Part shown: piece by piece, positions 34,888-43,964 of the stretch | How the letters are laid out: each line of letters starts with the position of its first letter | How positions within the stretch are numbered: the stretch's first letter is position 1 | Translations under genes and position numbers: made by a program | NCBI RefSeq assembly: GCF_900116765.1 | Contig: NZ_UETC01000002.1 | Location: 620,001-684,000, forward strand | DNA from: Jannaschia seohaensis | Lineage (GTDB): Bacteria > Pseudomonadota > Alphaproteobacteria > Rhodobacterales > Rhodobacteraceae | Length of the DNA: 64,000 nucleotides | Reading direction: 5' to 3' | Notes under the pieces: generated by a model | The model's database searches: none | What the model saw: the letters and a program-made list of their open reading frames with translations, nothing else | What the model was told of the DNA's origin: nothing

Positions 34888-36162
34888 TCAACGGTCCAGC
34901 AGGTCCTGGACTTCCACCTCGGCGTCCGAGAGCGCGGCCGAGACGTCCTTGCCCGTCAGCCAGATCGCCTGAAGCTCGCGGTTAAGCACGTCCTGGATGG
35001 CGCCGTAGCGCTCGGACGGCGGGGTGTCGCGGGCGATGGCGGCTGTGCCGGCATATTCGTCGCGATGGGGCAGCGACGTATAGGCGTTGCTTTCGACCAC
35101 GGAGGTGCGGACGGCCATGTGGCCCGTCCGCGCCCAGTCGATGTTGTGCTCGTTGATGAAGGCCAAGACCTTCAGCGCGGCCTCACGATCGGCGCCCTCA
35201 AGCGTAGACGGCATCGCCCACATGTGGCTGTCAGCCCAGGTTGCGCCGATCTCGAAGAGCGTCGGGAAATCGGCCACGTAGTAGTCGTCGAGCGCGACCT
35301 CCTCCTTCGCTGCCTCGGCAGTGTAGAAGTCCACAACCCAGGTCCCGTTGACGAGGATCGCGGCCTCGCCGTTCAGGAAGGCCTGCTGGCTGTCGGCGTA
35401 GTTGAGCTGCGGGTTCGCCAGTTCCGCGTCGAAGAGCTGGGTGATCGCGGTGACGGCGTTCTGCCCCGCCTCAGTGTCGATGGTCGCCGTGCCGTCCTCG
35501 GTGAAGATGTTTGCGTCCTGCTGCCACATGAGCGCAAGCACCAGCCGCACGCCGATAGGGAACTGGGCGAAGTCGGCGGCGAGGTAGTCCTGGCCCGTCG
35601 CCTCTTTCACCTGCTGGGCGTGGGCGAGCAGCTCCTCGGGCGAGGACGGCAGGACCGGCACGCCGTCCTCGACGAGGCCCGCGGCTTCCATCAGCTCCAT
35701 GTTCACGTGCCAGAGGTTGGCGTGGAAATCCATCGGCACGCCGTAGATGCCCCCGTTGTAGGTGACAGCCTCGCGCGCCGTCTCGGACCAGTCAGAGGCG
35801 TCGATGCCCGCGGCCTCCAGCTCGCCGGAGATCTCCGCCAACGCGCCGATCCCGGCGAACTCGGGGATGCGGTGGCGGTGCATGACGAAGACGTCCGGGG
35901 CCGAGCCGCCCGCGAAGGCCGCCTTGACCTGGTCGTAGTAGTTGCCCCAGTCGGTCGGCAACGTCTCGATCGACACGCCGTCGATCTCCGCGTCGGCGGC
36001 GTTGATGATCGACTGGATGATGCAGGCCTCGCCCGTGGACGTGGTCGTGTCGGTGCCCGCATCCTCGCAGGCGCCGAAGAAGCGCGCGAGCGTGATCTCC
36101 TGCGCGGGCGCGGCGCCCGCCAAGACGGTGAGCGCGGCGGCGGTGAGCATCAGGTGTTTCAT
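34888..36162 (-). CDS. Sugar ABC transporter substrate-binding protein
   Basis: 424 residues with a signal peptide (MLTAAALTVLAGAAPAQ). Typical family-1 extracellular solute-binding protein: DQVKAAFAGGSAPDVFVMH near the N-terminus and FLNGEAAILVNGTWVVDFY in the middle. It captures a carbohydrate in the periplasm for the two permeases upstream in the operon, 26 bp away. Substrate unknown; the hydrolase suggests an oligosaccharide. Confidence 0.9.
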   Translation of the reverse strand: MKHLMLTAAALTVLAGAAPAQEITLARFFGACEDAGTDTTTSTGEACIIQSIINAADAEIDGVSIETLPTDWGNYYDQVKAAFAGGSAPDVFVMHRHRIPEFAGIGALAEISGELEAAGIDASDWSETAREAVTYNGGIYGVPMDFHANLWHVNMELMEAAGLVEDGVPVLPSSPEELLAHAQQVKEATGQDYLAADFAQFPIGVRLVLALMWQQDANIFTEDGTATIDTEAGQNAVTAITQLFDAELANPQLNYADSQQAFLNGEAAILVNGTWVVDFYTAEAAKEEVALDDYYVADFPTLFEIGATWADSHMWAMPSTLEGADREAALKVLAFINEHNIDWARTGHMAVRTSVVESNAYTSLPHRDEYAGTAAIARDTPPSERYGAIQDVLNRELQAIWLTGKDVSAALSDAEVEVQDLLDR

Positions 36163-36188
36163 CGTATTCCTCCCGTAGTTCTCGTTGG

Positions 36189-37022
36189 TTATCCCTTGGA
36201 CCCGCCGACGGTCATGGCTTGCACCACGTAGCGCTGGAAGATCAGGAACAGGATGACGACCGGAAGCGAGGCGATGACGCCCGAGGCCATGACCCGGCCC
36301 AGGCCTTCCGATTGCGCGAAGTTGGATTGGATGGAGGCGAGGCCGAGCGTGATCGTGAAGTAGTCCCGGCTCTGCGCGCTCACGAGCGGCCAGAGATAGT
36401 CATTCCAGGCATAGAGGAAGGTCAGGATCGCGAGCGTCATCATCGCGGGCCGCGCCAGCGGCAGCATGATGTACCAGAAGATATGGAGGCGGCCCACGCC
36501 GTCGATCAGTGCCGCTTCTTCGATGTCTTTCGGGATGGCCTGGAAGAACTGCATCATCAGGAAGACCCCGATCGGCACCGCCATGCGCGGCAGGATCAAC
36601 GCGTGGTAGGAGTTGTGCCAGCCGAGATCCGCGAACATCGTGTAGAGCGGGATGAAGACAGCCTGCTCGGGCACCATCAGGCCGACGAGGCAGATCACCA
36701 TGACGGTCTTCTTGAACGGGAAGTCGAGCCGCGCCAGCGCATAGCCCGCCGTGGTCGAGACCAGCAACACGCCGAGCGTCATGCCGACCGCCACGATCAG
36801 CGAGTTGAGGAACCACCAGGGCGTCTGGCCGAAGGCGAAGAGGGCGGCGTAGTTCTCGGCAGTAAACGGGATCGGGATCAGCCCGAAAAAGGTGGTCGAG
36901 GTCGTCCGCGCCAGCACCTCGTTGGGCTGGAAGCTGAGCGAAACCATCCAGAGCGTCGGCACAAGCCACAGGAAGGCCGGGACGGCGAGCGCGAACACGA
37001 GCCAATAGTAGCCGCGATCCAT
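36189..37022 (-). CDS. Carbohydrate ABC transporter permease (MalG-type)
   Basis: 277 residues, about six membrane helices. The EAA loop that docks the ATPase is visible as EEAALIDGVGRLHIFWYIMLPLARPA. Its start overlaps the stop of the upstream permease gene by one base. Inner membrane. Confidence 0.92.
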   Translation of the reverse strand: MDRGYYWLVFALAVPAFLWLVPTLWMVSLSFQPNEVLARTTSTTFFGLIPIPFTAENYAALFAFGQTPWWFLNSLIVAVGMTLGVLLVSTTAGYALARLDFPFKKTVMVICLVGLMVPEQAVFIPLYTMFADLGWHNSYHALILPRMAVPIGVFLMMQFFQAIPKDIEEAALIDGVGRLHIFWYIMLPLARPAMMTLAILTFLYAWNDYLWPLVSAQSRDYFTITLGLASIQSNFAQSEGLGRVMASGVIASLPVVILFLIFQRYVVQAMTVGGSKG

Positions 37023-38107
37023 CAGGATTTCTCCCGCCCGACGGCGAACTGGATGAGGGAGAAGGCCCCCATGATGAGGAACAGGAACACCGCCATGGCC
37101 GAGGCGCGGCCGAGCTCGCTGTCACGGAAGCCCGTCTGGTAGATGTAGCGCACCAGAACCTGCGTGCTGTCGTTGGGCCCGCCCTGAGTCATCAGATGCG
37201 CCTGCCCGAAGACCTGGAAGTGCAGGATGATCTGGAGCACGACGACCAGCGTGATCGTGCGCTTCAGGTTGGGCAGCGTGATGTACCAAAAGGCCTTGAC
37301 GCCGGTCGCGTCGTCGATGGCGGCGGCCTCGTAGATGTCCTTCGAGATGTCCTGAAGCCCGGCCAGGAACAGGATCATCGCGATGCCGAGCGACCACCAG
37401 ATCGTGGCGATGACGATGGCCGCCATGGCGAAGCGCTCGTCGGTCAGCCAGTTGATCGGCGAGGCGCCGAGGACGCCGGTGACGTTGGCGATCAGGCCCT
37501 GGCGGGGCGAGAACATGATCTGCCAGATCAGCGTGACGACCGTGACCGACAGAACCTGGCTCAGGAAGAATAGCGTGCGCAGCGTGCCCATCGCCCGCGT
37601 CTCGCGGTTGAGGCAGGCGGCGAGAACCAGCGCGGTGAATGTTACGCCCGGCACGGCAAGCGCGACGAAGAGGATGGTGTTGCCGACTGTGGGCCAGAAA
37701 CGGCGGTCGTACCAACGGCCCTCCTCGTCCGGATGGAAACCGGGCAGGACAATGAGCAGGACGGAGACGACGGCCAGGACCACTGCGTTGAACCGGGCGA
37801 TGCGTCCCGTCAGGTAGGCCCAGGCCGTGGCGGCGAGGCCAAGCGCGCCGAGCGTCTGGAGCACCGGCGAGGCGAAGCCCCAGGCGATGTCGCGGCCCCA
37901 CATGACCCGCTCGTAGTTGCGCAGGCCGACGAACTCCTTGGCGTCCGGGTTGAAGGCGACGGCCAGCAAATTCCAGTCGTGCAGGCTGATCCAGATGCCG
38001 CGGAAGAACGGGTAGACCAGGAACAGCGCGTAGGTGACGAGGAACGGCGCGAGCAGGATCAGCGCGGTTTGACGCTCGGTCAGCGGTCTGCGGGCCTTCG
38101 TCTGCAT
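37022..38107 (-). CDS. Carbohydrate ABC transporter permease (MalF-type)
   Basis: 361 residues, longer than the usual ~300 because of an extra segment (about 95-145) with two added hydrophobic stretches (VLAVVSVLLIVLPGF) and a linker. EAA loop: YEAAAIDDATGVKAFWYITLPNLKR. The start at 38107 follows GGGAGGACGGG; an in-frame upstream start at 38155 would overlap the operator. First gene of the operon. Confidence 0.9.
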   Translation of the reverse strand: MQTKARRPLTERQTALILLAPFLVTYALFLVYPFFRGIWISLHDWNLLAVAFNPDAKEFVGLRNYERVMWGRDIAWGFASPVLQTLGALGLAATAWAYLTGRIARFNAVVLAVVSVLLIVLPGFHPDEEGRWYDRRFWPTVGNTILFVALAVPGVTFTALVLAACLNRETRAMGTLRTLFFLSQVLSVTVVTLIWQIMFSPRQGLIANVTGVLGASPINWLTDERFAMAAIVIATIWWSLGIAMILFLAGLQDISKDIYEAAAIDDATGVKAFWYITLPNLKRTITLVVVLQIILHFQVFGQAHLMTQGGPNDSTQVLVRYIYQTGFRDSELGRASAMAVFLFLIMGAFSLIQFAVGREKS

Positions 38108-38137
38108 CCCGTCCTCCCAAACCGGCTGCGACTGTTG

Positions 38138-38167
38138 TGCTAAAATTATTAGCAATATTTATTAGCA
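38138..38167. promoter_or_regulatory. Operator region for the LacI regulator
   Basis: TGCTAA, five bases, TTAGCA (38138-38154) forms a perfect interrupted palindrome; a further TTAGCA follows at 38162-38167. It sits between the divergent permease and LacI genes, the expected place for the LacI protein to control both. Confidence 0.65.
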
Positions 38168-38191
38168 GTCGCAAGAGGGATGTGAGGGACC

Positions 38192-39211
38192 ATGGCGGAG
38201 AAGAGCGGAGCACGGGTCACGATGAAGGACGTGGCGGTCGCGGCGGGCGTGTCGCAGTCCACCGTTTCCTTCGTCCTGACCGGGGCGGTGGACATGCGGA
38301 TCAGCCGCGAGACCCGCAAGCGCGTGCTCGCCGCCGTCGAGGCACTCGGCTACCGCCCGCGCGGCGCGGGACGGCCGCCCAAGCAGGCCGGCGCGGGCAC
38401 GATTGGGATGCTGTTCGACGAGATCGCCACCAGCCCTTTCGCCGCCATCTCCATCGAGGGCGCGCAGGAGGAGGCGTGGAAGCGCGGCCACGTCCTCGAG
38501 GTCGCCATGACCGGTGGCGATGCGCGCTACGAGGAGGCGGTTCTGCGCAAATGGGCGGGCGACGGCGTGGTCGGCGTGATCTACGGCGCGATCCTGACCC
38601 GCGGCGTCACGCCTCCGGACGGGCTGGGCCGACACCGCGCGGTCCTGCTCAACTGCTACGACGAGGCGGGCGCGCTGATCTCCGTCGTCCCCGCCGAGCG
38701 CCGCGGCGGCGAGCTTGCGACCGCCGCCCTGATAGAGGCGGGCCACCGCCGCATCGCCTTCGTCTCGGGCGAGCCGTGGATGGAGGCCTCCGACCAGCGG
38801 ATGGAGGGCTACGAGCGCGCGCTGCGCGCCGCCCGCATCCCCGTCGACCCCTCGCTGATCGTCGAGGGCAACTTCCTGCCCTCGGGCGGCCGCGCAGCGA
38901 CCCTGCGCCTGATGGAGCGCGAACGCCCCGACGCGATCTTCTGCGCCAACGACCTGATGGCGGTCGGCTGCTACGAAGCCCTAAAGGAGCTTGGTGAGCG
39001 CCCCGGCGAGACCGTCGCGATAATGGGTTACGACGACCAGGAGATCGCCCAGCATCTCTCGCCGCCGCTCTCCACCGTGCTGCTGCCCCACCGGGAGATG
39101 GGGCAGTGGTGCGTCGAGCGACTGCTGTCGGTAGACGCTGCGCCGGTCGCAGAGCGGATGGCATGCCCGCTCGTGCTGCGACAGTCACACAAGCTTCGGG
39201 GCATTCGCTGA
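38192..39211 (+). CDS. LacI-family transcriptional regulator
   Basis: 339 residues. N-terminal helix-turn-helix TMKDVAVAAGVSQSTVSFVLTG with hinge region (KRVLAAVEALGYRPRGAGR), then a periplasmic-binding-type sugar-sensing domain. ERPDAIFCANDLMAVGCYEALKELG and GYDDQEIAQHLSPPLSTV are classic. It likely represses the divergent ABC/hydrolase operon until the sugar is present. Intact. Confidence 0.93.
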   Translation: MAEKSGARVTMKDVAVAAGVSQSTVSFVLTGAVDMRISRETRKRVLAAVEALGYRPRGAGRPPKQAGAGTIGMLFDEIATSPFAAISIEGAQEEAWKRGHVLEVAMTGGDARYEEAVLRKWAGDGVVGVIYGAILTRGVTPPDGLGRHRAVLLNCYDEAGALISVVPAERRGGELATAALIEAGHRRIAFVSGEPWMEASDQRMEGYERALRAARIPVDPSLIVEGNFLPSGGRAATLRLMERERPDAIFCANDLMAVGCYEALKELGERPGETVAIMGYDDQEIAQHLSPPLSTVLLPHREMGQWCVERLLSVDAAPVAERMACPLVLRQSHKLRGIR

Positions 39212-40190
39212 AACATTACAGTCGGTGAGGCCGTCCGAAAGAGCGGACCTTCGACAGGTGCCGATCACCGGCAGCTTCGTCCACTTTTCGGAAATCGACG
39301 AGCCTTCAAGTCTCGCTCGCGCAGCGAATGTCCGGTGAGCGGGATGCAAACGCAGCATTAAAGCATTTCGCCTGAACGCCGGGTCGTAAGGGATTCCCGC
39401 TCGCGCGTCTCGGTATGGTTCACTTCCGGGAGGGAGGCGGATTATGTCGGCACCATTGGCCCGAGAAGCTTCATGCAGCTCATCTTGGTTTCGATACGGC
39501 TGCGGCGGCGGTAGCGACGCGATCGGCGCGTCGGCGGGGATCTGCGACAGCAAGCCGGGCAGCATGAGTGCGTCGCCGACGCCACTGCCAGTGATCTCCA
39601 CAGTTCGGATCTCCATGGCCGCGTCGTCGATGGCGAGGGGGACCTTCCGCCACACGCGCCGCTTGGCCCTTCCGTGCCTGCGCGCATGCCACTCGCCCGC
39701 GCCTCGGACCTCGAGGCCCGGGCTGTCTATTGCCCGGCAGGGCATCGCGCAGCGATGTCCCGAGAGGGCACGAGCAGGTGTAGCGGCGCGCCAGAGCCCC
39801 GTTAGGGCAGCTGCACCGCCAACGTCTTCTGGCGCCGGCAGAGCGTCGAGAAGTCCGGCACCGGCCAGTCGAGCCCCGCCGGCGTGAGCAGGCTCGCCAT
39901 AAAGCCGGTCGTCTGCCGAAGCGGCAGGCCGAACAGGACCCTTATCGTCAGGCAAGCCTGGATCGCCGCGTCCGAGAAGGTCTGCTGACGGCCGCGCTTG
40001 CCCGACGGCGCCGCATGCCAGTCCATGTCCGGGTCGAACCGGACGCTCAGCGAGCCGCGCTCACGCAACGATGCGTTGTAGCTGGACCGGTTCAAGCTGC
40101 GGTAGCGGGTGGGCGCGGGCTTGGGCATGCCGACCAGCTATGCCGCTGGACTCGCGATGTGAATCCCAGGCAGGCTTTGCGCAACAAGGC
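39212..40190 (-). pseudogene. IS5-family transposase relic with the same 41-bp insertion
   Basis: Starts at 40128: MPKPAPTRYRSLNRSSYNAS, then FSDAAIQACLTIRVLFGL, LDWPVPDFSTLCRRQKTLAVQLP and a stop. The insertion seen at 15.98 kb recurs between LLV and GACAGC (about 39728-39768). Further on, WRKVPLAIDDAAMEIRTVEITGSG, then MLPGLLSQIPADAPIAS, after which it decays. The right end carries TTGCGCAACAAGGCC near 40190; the left end is lost. Inactive. Confidence 0.82.
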
Positions 40191-40203
40191 CGACCCGTCC
40201 CGA

Positions 40204-40587
40204 TCAGTCCTCCGCAGAGGGGGAAGACCGGAGAACGAGCCGAAACGAGCCGAGAGCGACGGCAGTGTCCAGGCTGCGATATTGTTCTCCGTAGAAATTC
40301 ACGAGTATCCCGTGCTCAGCAGTCGGCGCAAAGACTGTGCAGGAGCCGCGGGCGAGCATACTCCCCTCTTCTCCGCGGGACACCATCACATGGCTGACAT
40401 TGCCTGCATCGAAGCACACGACATAGCTGCCCTCCGCTCCACGCCCGGCAAGAACAAACGCATTTTCCGGAATTTCAGAGTCAAGAGCCCACTGCCCTGA
40501 ATAGCTGGTCACATCGCCTGCAACTGCGGAAAGACCGGACATAAAGGACAAGAGCAGAAACGCTAAAGCGCCGGTTCTGATCGACAT
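40204..40587 (-). CDS. Small secreted protein of unknown function
   Basis: 127 residues with a signal peptide (GALAFLLLSFMSGLSAVAG). The mature part is short and probably beta-rich, with two Cys residues (YVVCFDAG and GSCTVFAP) that could form a disulfide. Not recognised. On the same strand as the next three secreted proteins and possibly part of that cluster. Confidence 0.6.
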   Translation of the reverse strand: MSIRTGALAFLLLSFMSGLSAVAGDVTSYSGQWALDSEIPENAFVLAGRGAEGSYVVCFDAGNVSHVMVSRGEEGSMLARGSCTVFAPTAEHGILVNFYGEQYRSLDTAVALGSFRLVLRSSPSAED

Positions 40588-40770
40588 TCGAGCCCCCCCA
40601 GCCTAGTAAGTGATTGGAGCGTAGCAGAGCAGGATGGGGCGCACCAGATTTCTTGCCGCGAACTCTCAGCCCCATCGGCTTCCGAGCTTAGACAAAAAGC
40701 GTTAAAGAAACGTTAAGACTGGCGGCAACAGACTGGTTCGGCTCGGGTTCGGTCGGACGAGGGACCGGGA
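40588..40770. other. Spacer
   Basis: 183 bp without a gene; AT-richer than its surroundings, suitable for a promoter of the small secreted protein. Confidence 0.35.
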
Positions 40771-42405
40771 TCATCGCGAAGTTCCCACGATCAAGCCGTC
40801 CTCTCGAGAAAGTGTCAGGCGACGGGTCGTCGACGCAATTTCATCTCCATCGCTGCGAAGCAAAGTTAGCAAGACCAGGGGGCCTTCCAGCACGTCTCCC
40901 AGGTCGATCGTTCCTCCGAAGCTGCGCGAGGCAAGCGGCATCAAGGGGCCCGTAACCTGGCTCGTCAGGGTGCCGCGCATCAGCTCTTCGCCCGCCTCGT
41001 CGAGCAGAACGTAGGACACGTCGGGCCGAAACAAGACGTTCCCGACATTCACCGCCTGGAGCGAGAGCGCATAGAGGTCTTCCTCCCCCAACGAAGAGAC
41101 TGCGAGCGGGGCCAACTCCACGTCGGGCATGTCCGTGCCCTCAGGCCGCGTCACTTCGACCAAGGCGGAGGCCGCCCCCGCGCGCTGGCCATCTGTGTAG
41201 GTGGCCTCCAGCCGCAGTTCAGCATAGTAGTTCTGATGCTCCGCCGCCGCGTTCGGCAGGTTCGCCAAAAGGCGAACATTCCGCGACTGACCGGGCCTGA
41301 GCGTGAAGCGGGCGGGAGCGACTTCGATCCAATCTGCTGCCGAAAGATCCGCGCCCTTTAGCGTCGCCGTGGCCCTGTCGGCCATCTCGTCCGGTAGCGC
41401 GACGTCCACCGATACCTCGATCGGATCGATCGACGGGTTTTCGACCGAGATCATGCCGGTCCTGCGCGCGCCGGCCAGGTATTCGTACTCGAAGACCTCC
41501 GGCGTGACGCTAATATCAACATCGGTCACGAGACCCCGCACTTCCGGATGTCCGACGAAGTCGAACTCCCGCCGGAGCGGGACCGTTCGGCGGCCGTCGA
41601 CGTAAAGCTCTCCCCGGAAACGATATTCGCCGGTCGGCAGCAGACGGCCGAGGTCTACCGGAACGCGCACACTCGTCTCAGGTAACAGCCGCATCTCCCG
41701 GATCGGCGCCCGTCGGATCTGCCGCCACTCGCCGGACTGGTCTTTGTAATCCACCCAGACATGTCCGCTGAACCGCGAATATCTTCCGCCACGATTTTCA
41801 ACTAGCGCACCCACGACTGTCGTTTCCGGAAGCGGGTCGCCTTCTTCCATCGCGGCGCCGCCGCCGGAACTCGCGGGAAAGGCGTAGAACAGGCTGGCGT
41901 CGGTCAGCTGAACGTCCTGTCGGGCCGGGCGGCCTTCCGTTCCGACGATGATCGGGATGAGAATGCGGATGGTCAGACGCAATCCATCGGCACCCTCGGG
42001 CGGGCGCGCCGTCAGCAGGAGACCGGCGACATGGGTTCCACGTGCGCCGACAGGCACCTGCATCTGGGTCTCGAGGATCGAACGCTCGCGCACCTCGACG
42101 CGGACTTCCGGCGGGGCCGTGATCCAGGACGCGGCCGAGCGCGGAAGTAACTCGCCCCCCGCTTCGAACGGAACGACGGTGAAGGTCCCGTCAGACGCCT
42201 GCGCAAGCTGCACGACGTCCACCTCCAGGGTGCGCCCCTCCAACTGAGAAGTCCCGGTAATCTCAATGGGTATGTCCACGGTCACGCCGGGAGGCACCTC
42301 CCCCTCCACCGACAGCGGACGCACCTGAAATCCTTGCGCCAGCGCGCCGGATACGATCGGGAAAAGCGCGATAATGGTGAGGAAGAGGATCAGGGCGGCG
42401 CGCAA
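40771..42405 (-). CDS. Large secreted Ig-like domain protein (possible subunit chaperone or scaffold)
   Basis: 544 residues. Signal peptide (LILFLTIIALFPIVSGALAQG). The mature protein is beta-rich: VDIPIEITGTSQLEGRTLEVDVVQ near the start, then repeated strands such as YEYLAGARRTGMISVENPSIDPIEVSVDVALP and FTLRPGQSRNVRLLANLP, which look like Ig-type or pilus-chaperone-like modules. TTG start after AAGG. It lies downstream of two secreted putative subunits. A chaperone or assembly role is only inferred; exact family not recognised. Confidence 0.6.
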   Translation of the reverse strand: MRAALILFLTIIALFPIVSGALAQGFQVRPLSVEGEVPPGVTVDIPIEITGTSQLEGRTLEVDVVQLAQASDGTFTVVPFEAGGELLPRSAASWITAPPEVRVEVRERSILETQMQVPVGARGTHVAGLLLTARPPEGADGLRLTIRILIPIIVGTEGRPARQDVQLTDASLFYAFPASSGGGAAMEEGDPLPETTVVGALVENRGGRYSRFSGHVWVDYKDQSGEWRQIRRAPIREMRLLPETSVRVPVDLGRLLPTGEYRFRGELYVDGRRTVPLRREFDFVGHPEVRGLVTDVDISVTPEVFEYEYLAGARRTGMISVENPSIDPIEVSVDVALPDEMADRATATLKGADLSAADWIEVAPARFTLRPGQSRNVRLLANLPNAAAEHQNYYAELRLEATYTDGQRAGAASALVEVTRPEGTDMPDVELAPLAVSSLGEEDLYALSLQAVNVGNVLFRPDVSYVLLDEAGEELMRGTLTSQVTGPLMPLASRSFGGTIDLGDVLEGPLVLLTLLRSDGDEIASTTRRLTLSREDGLIVGTSR

Positions 42406-42493
42406 GTCACTTTACCTTCTACAGTTTCGGCCGCCGGCTGACTGGGCGGACCTGTCAATCGTAAGGCTAGGCAGGTGCGACTTTCAACGCCGC

Positions 42494-43228
42494 TCAATAC
42501 GGCTGTATGATGATCTCGACATCGACGCTATAGGTGTCGGGCACAGGGAGGCCCGATGGGGCGTCCGTGAAAAGGGGCGCCAGATCGGCGCCAAGCGCGA
42601 AGAACGCCTCCCCCATGCTGGCATCGACGACGATCCGGCCCTCTGCTGTCTGATAGATCCGGCCCGTCTCGCCGGGCTTCCCGCGCCCGCCTGGGCCCCA
42701 GCGGCGTCCCTGATAATCCACCCAGTCCGGTCGGCCCGGTTCTCCGACCCAGGCGGGTCGGCCCGGGTCTCCGACCCAGGAGGGGGGACCGGGCTCGTTT
42801 CCTCCAGTCTGCCGGCCGCGTTCTGTGATCTCCAGGAACAACCGCCCGCCGATCCTGAAGGTGCCGTTCGAGAAGGCCGGCTGAAGATACGCGGCCGGTG
42901 CAGGCGCATCCGGCTGCCAGTTGGAAAACAGGGCCGTGACCACGAAGGGCATGTCCGCGGCCACCAGGAATTGGATGGTTCCCGTCGTCTCCTGATAGCC
43001 TGGCGGACCGCTCAGATCTTCGACTGTGTAGTCGACTTCGGTCTCGAGAAATTCGACGACGAGCCGGTCGCCGCGTGGCGGACCGCCGCCAGGACGGTTT
43101 GCCGCCACACCGGCGCGCCCCTCGTTGCCGGTCACATCAGTCGGACGATTGCCCTGACCGTGAACGGGCGTCGACGCGGCGACGCCGAGCGCGAGAAGCA
43201 TCGCCGTGAGTGAGGCAGACTTCGACAT
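42494..43228 (-). CDS. Secreted protein with tandem 9-residue repeats and YSVDVE terminus
   Basis: 244 residues, signal peptide (LTAMLLALGVAASTPVHG). The mature protein begins with a Gly/Arg-rich stretch, then DRLVVEFLETEVDYTV. Three tandem 9-residue units (PSWVGDPGR, PAWVGEPGR, PDWVDYQGR) sit in the middle. It ends VPDTYSVDVEIIIQPY, closely similar to the end of the next protein upstream (APGIYSLDVEVTVSKS). Such an ending resembles coat-U or DUF4402-type subunits, where a C-terminal strand completes the fold. Ribosome site weak. Confidence 0.65.
   Translation of the reverse strand: MSKSASLTAMLLALGVAASTPVHGQGNRPTDVTGNEGRAGVAANRPGGGPPRGDRLVVEFLETEVDYTVEDLSGPPGYQETTGTIQFLVAADMPFVVTALFSNWQPDAPAPAAYLQPAFSNGTFRIGGRLFLEITERGRQTGGNEPGPPSWVGDPGRPAWVGEPGRPDWVDYQGRRWGPGGRGKPGETGRIYQTAEGRIVVDASMGEAFFALGADLAPLFTDAPSGLPVPDTYSVDVEIIIQPY
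42704..42784 (-). repeat. Three tandem 27-bp coding repeats
   Basis: Units at 42784-42758, 42757-42731 and 42730-42704 each encode P-x-W-V followed by five residues ending GR. The first two differ at three bases; the third is more diverged. Confidence 0.85.
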
Positions 43229-43349
43229 GATCGACGCAGCTAAGCCCGGCGATGTATCGAGCGCAACACAGCCGCGACGCAATTGAATACGCGCGGACTG
43301 CAGTAGTTGCCCCCGACCCTCACGTCGAAGTCGTGACCTCAGCGATAGG

Positions 43350-43964
43350 TCAAGATTTGGAGACCGTAACCTCGACGTCGAGCGAGTAGATACCGGGCGC
43401 TGCCACGCCATCATCGCAATCGGTAATGTTGGGGGCGGCCTCGGTGTTCAAACCGTAGGTAGCAATGCCCCTCGGAAAGGCCGTGAGGCTGCCGCCAGGG
43501 GTCGGGGAGAAGGGGGCGCCATTGACGCCGCGCTGCACGTCATCGGCCGAGGCGGTGAACGGGTCAGGATCGAAAGAAACCGTGCCGCCGAATGCACACT
43601 GAACGTCCGTCGCGGCGTTGTAGTAATACGCCTGCACGACACCTGCGGGCGCGCCAGCCGGCAAAGCCGGCGTATCTGTTGCGCCCCAAGTCTTCCAGTT
43701 CAGCGCGATGTTGTAAGCGACATTCGCCGTTACCTCGAACGTTGCCTTGCCGTTTTCGGTCGCGCTGACGTTGTTGTTGGCGGCGACTTCAGATCCTGCG
43801 GAAATATCGAGATCGCCGATGATGCTGTCGGTATGGTCGGTGATCGCGAGATACTCGCCGACGGTGGCGTTCAGCGTCACGGTCTCGGTGTCGGTGAGGG
43901 ATTGGGCGGTGGCTCCTGTGGCCAGAAGCACGAAGCCGGTGGCGGCGGAAGTCAGGAATTTCAT
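43350..43964 (-). CDS. Secreted protein, possible coat-U/DUF4402-like subunit
   Basis: 204 residues with signal peptide (TSAATGFVLLATGATAQS). The N-terminal mature part TETVTLNATVGEYLAITDHTDS resembles DUF4402/spore-coat-U type subunits, and the C-terminal strand PGIYSLDVEVTVSKS fits the usual PGTY-x-x-x-V-x-V-T-V pattern. Two Cys residues (QCAFGG, TDCDDG) could pair. Start behind GGAGACCCGAT. First of three secreted genes facing the secretin; a surface or fibre subunit is the best guess. Confidence 0.6.
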   Translation of the reverse strand: MKFLTSAATGFVLLATGATAQSLTDTETVTLNATVGEYLAITDHTDSIIGDLDISAGSEVAANNNVSATENGKATFEVTANVAYNIALNWKTWGATDTPALPAGAPAGVVQAYYYNAATDVQCAFGGTVSFDPDPFTASADDVQRGVNGAPFSPTPGGSLTAFPRGIATYGLNTEAAPNITDCDDGVAAPGIYSLDVEVTVSKS

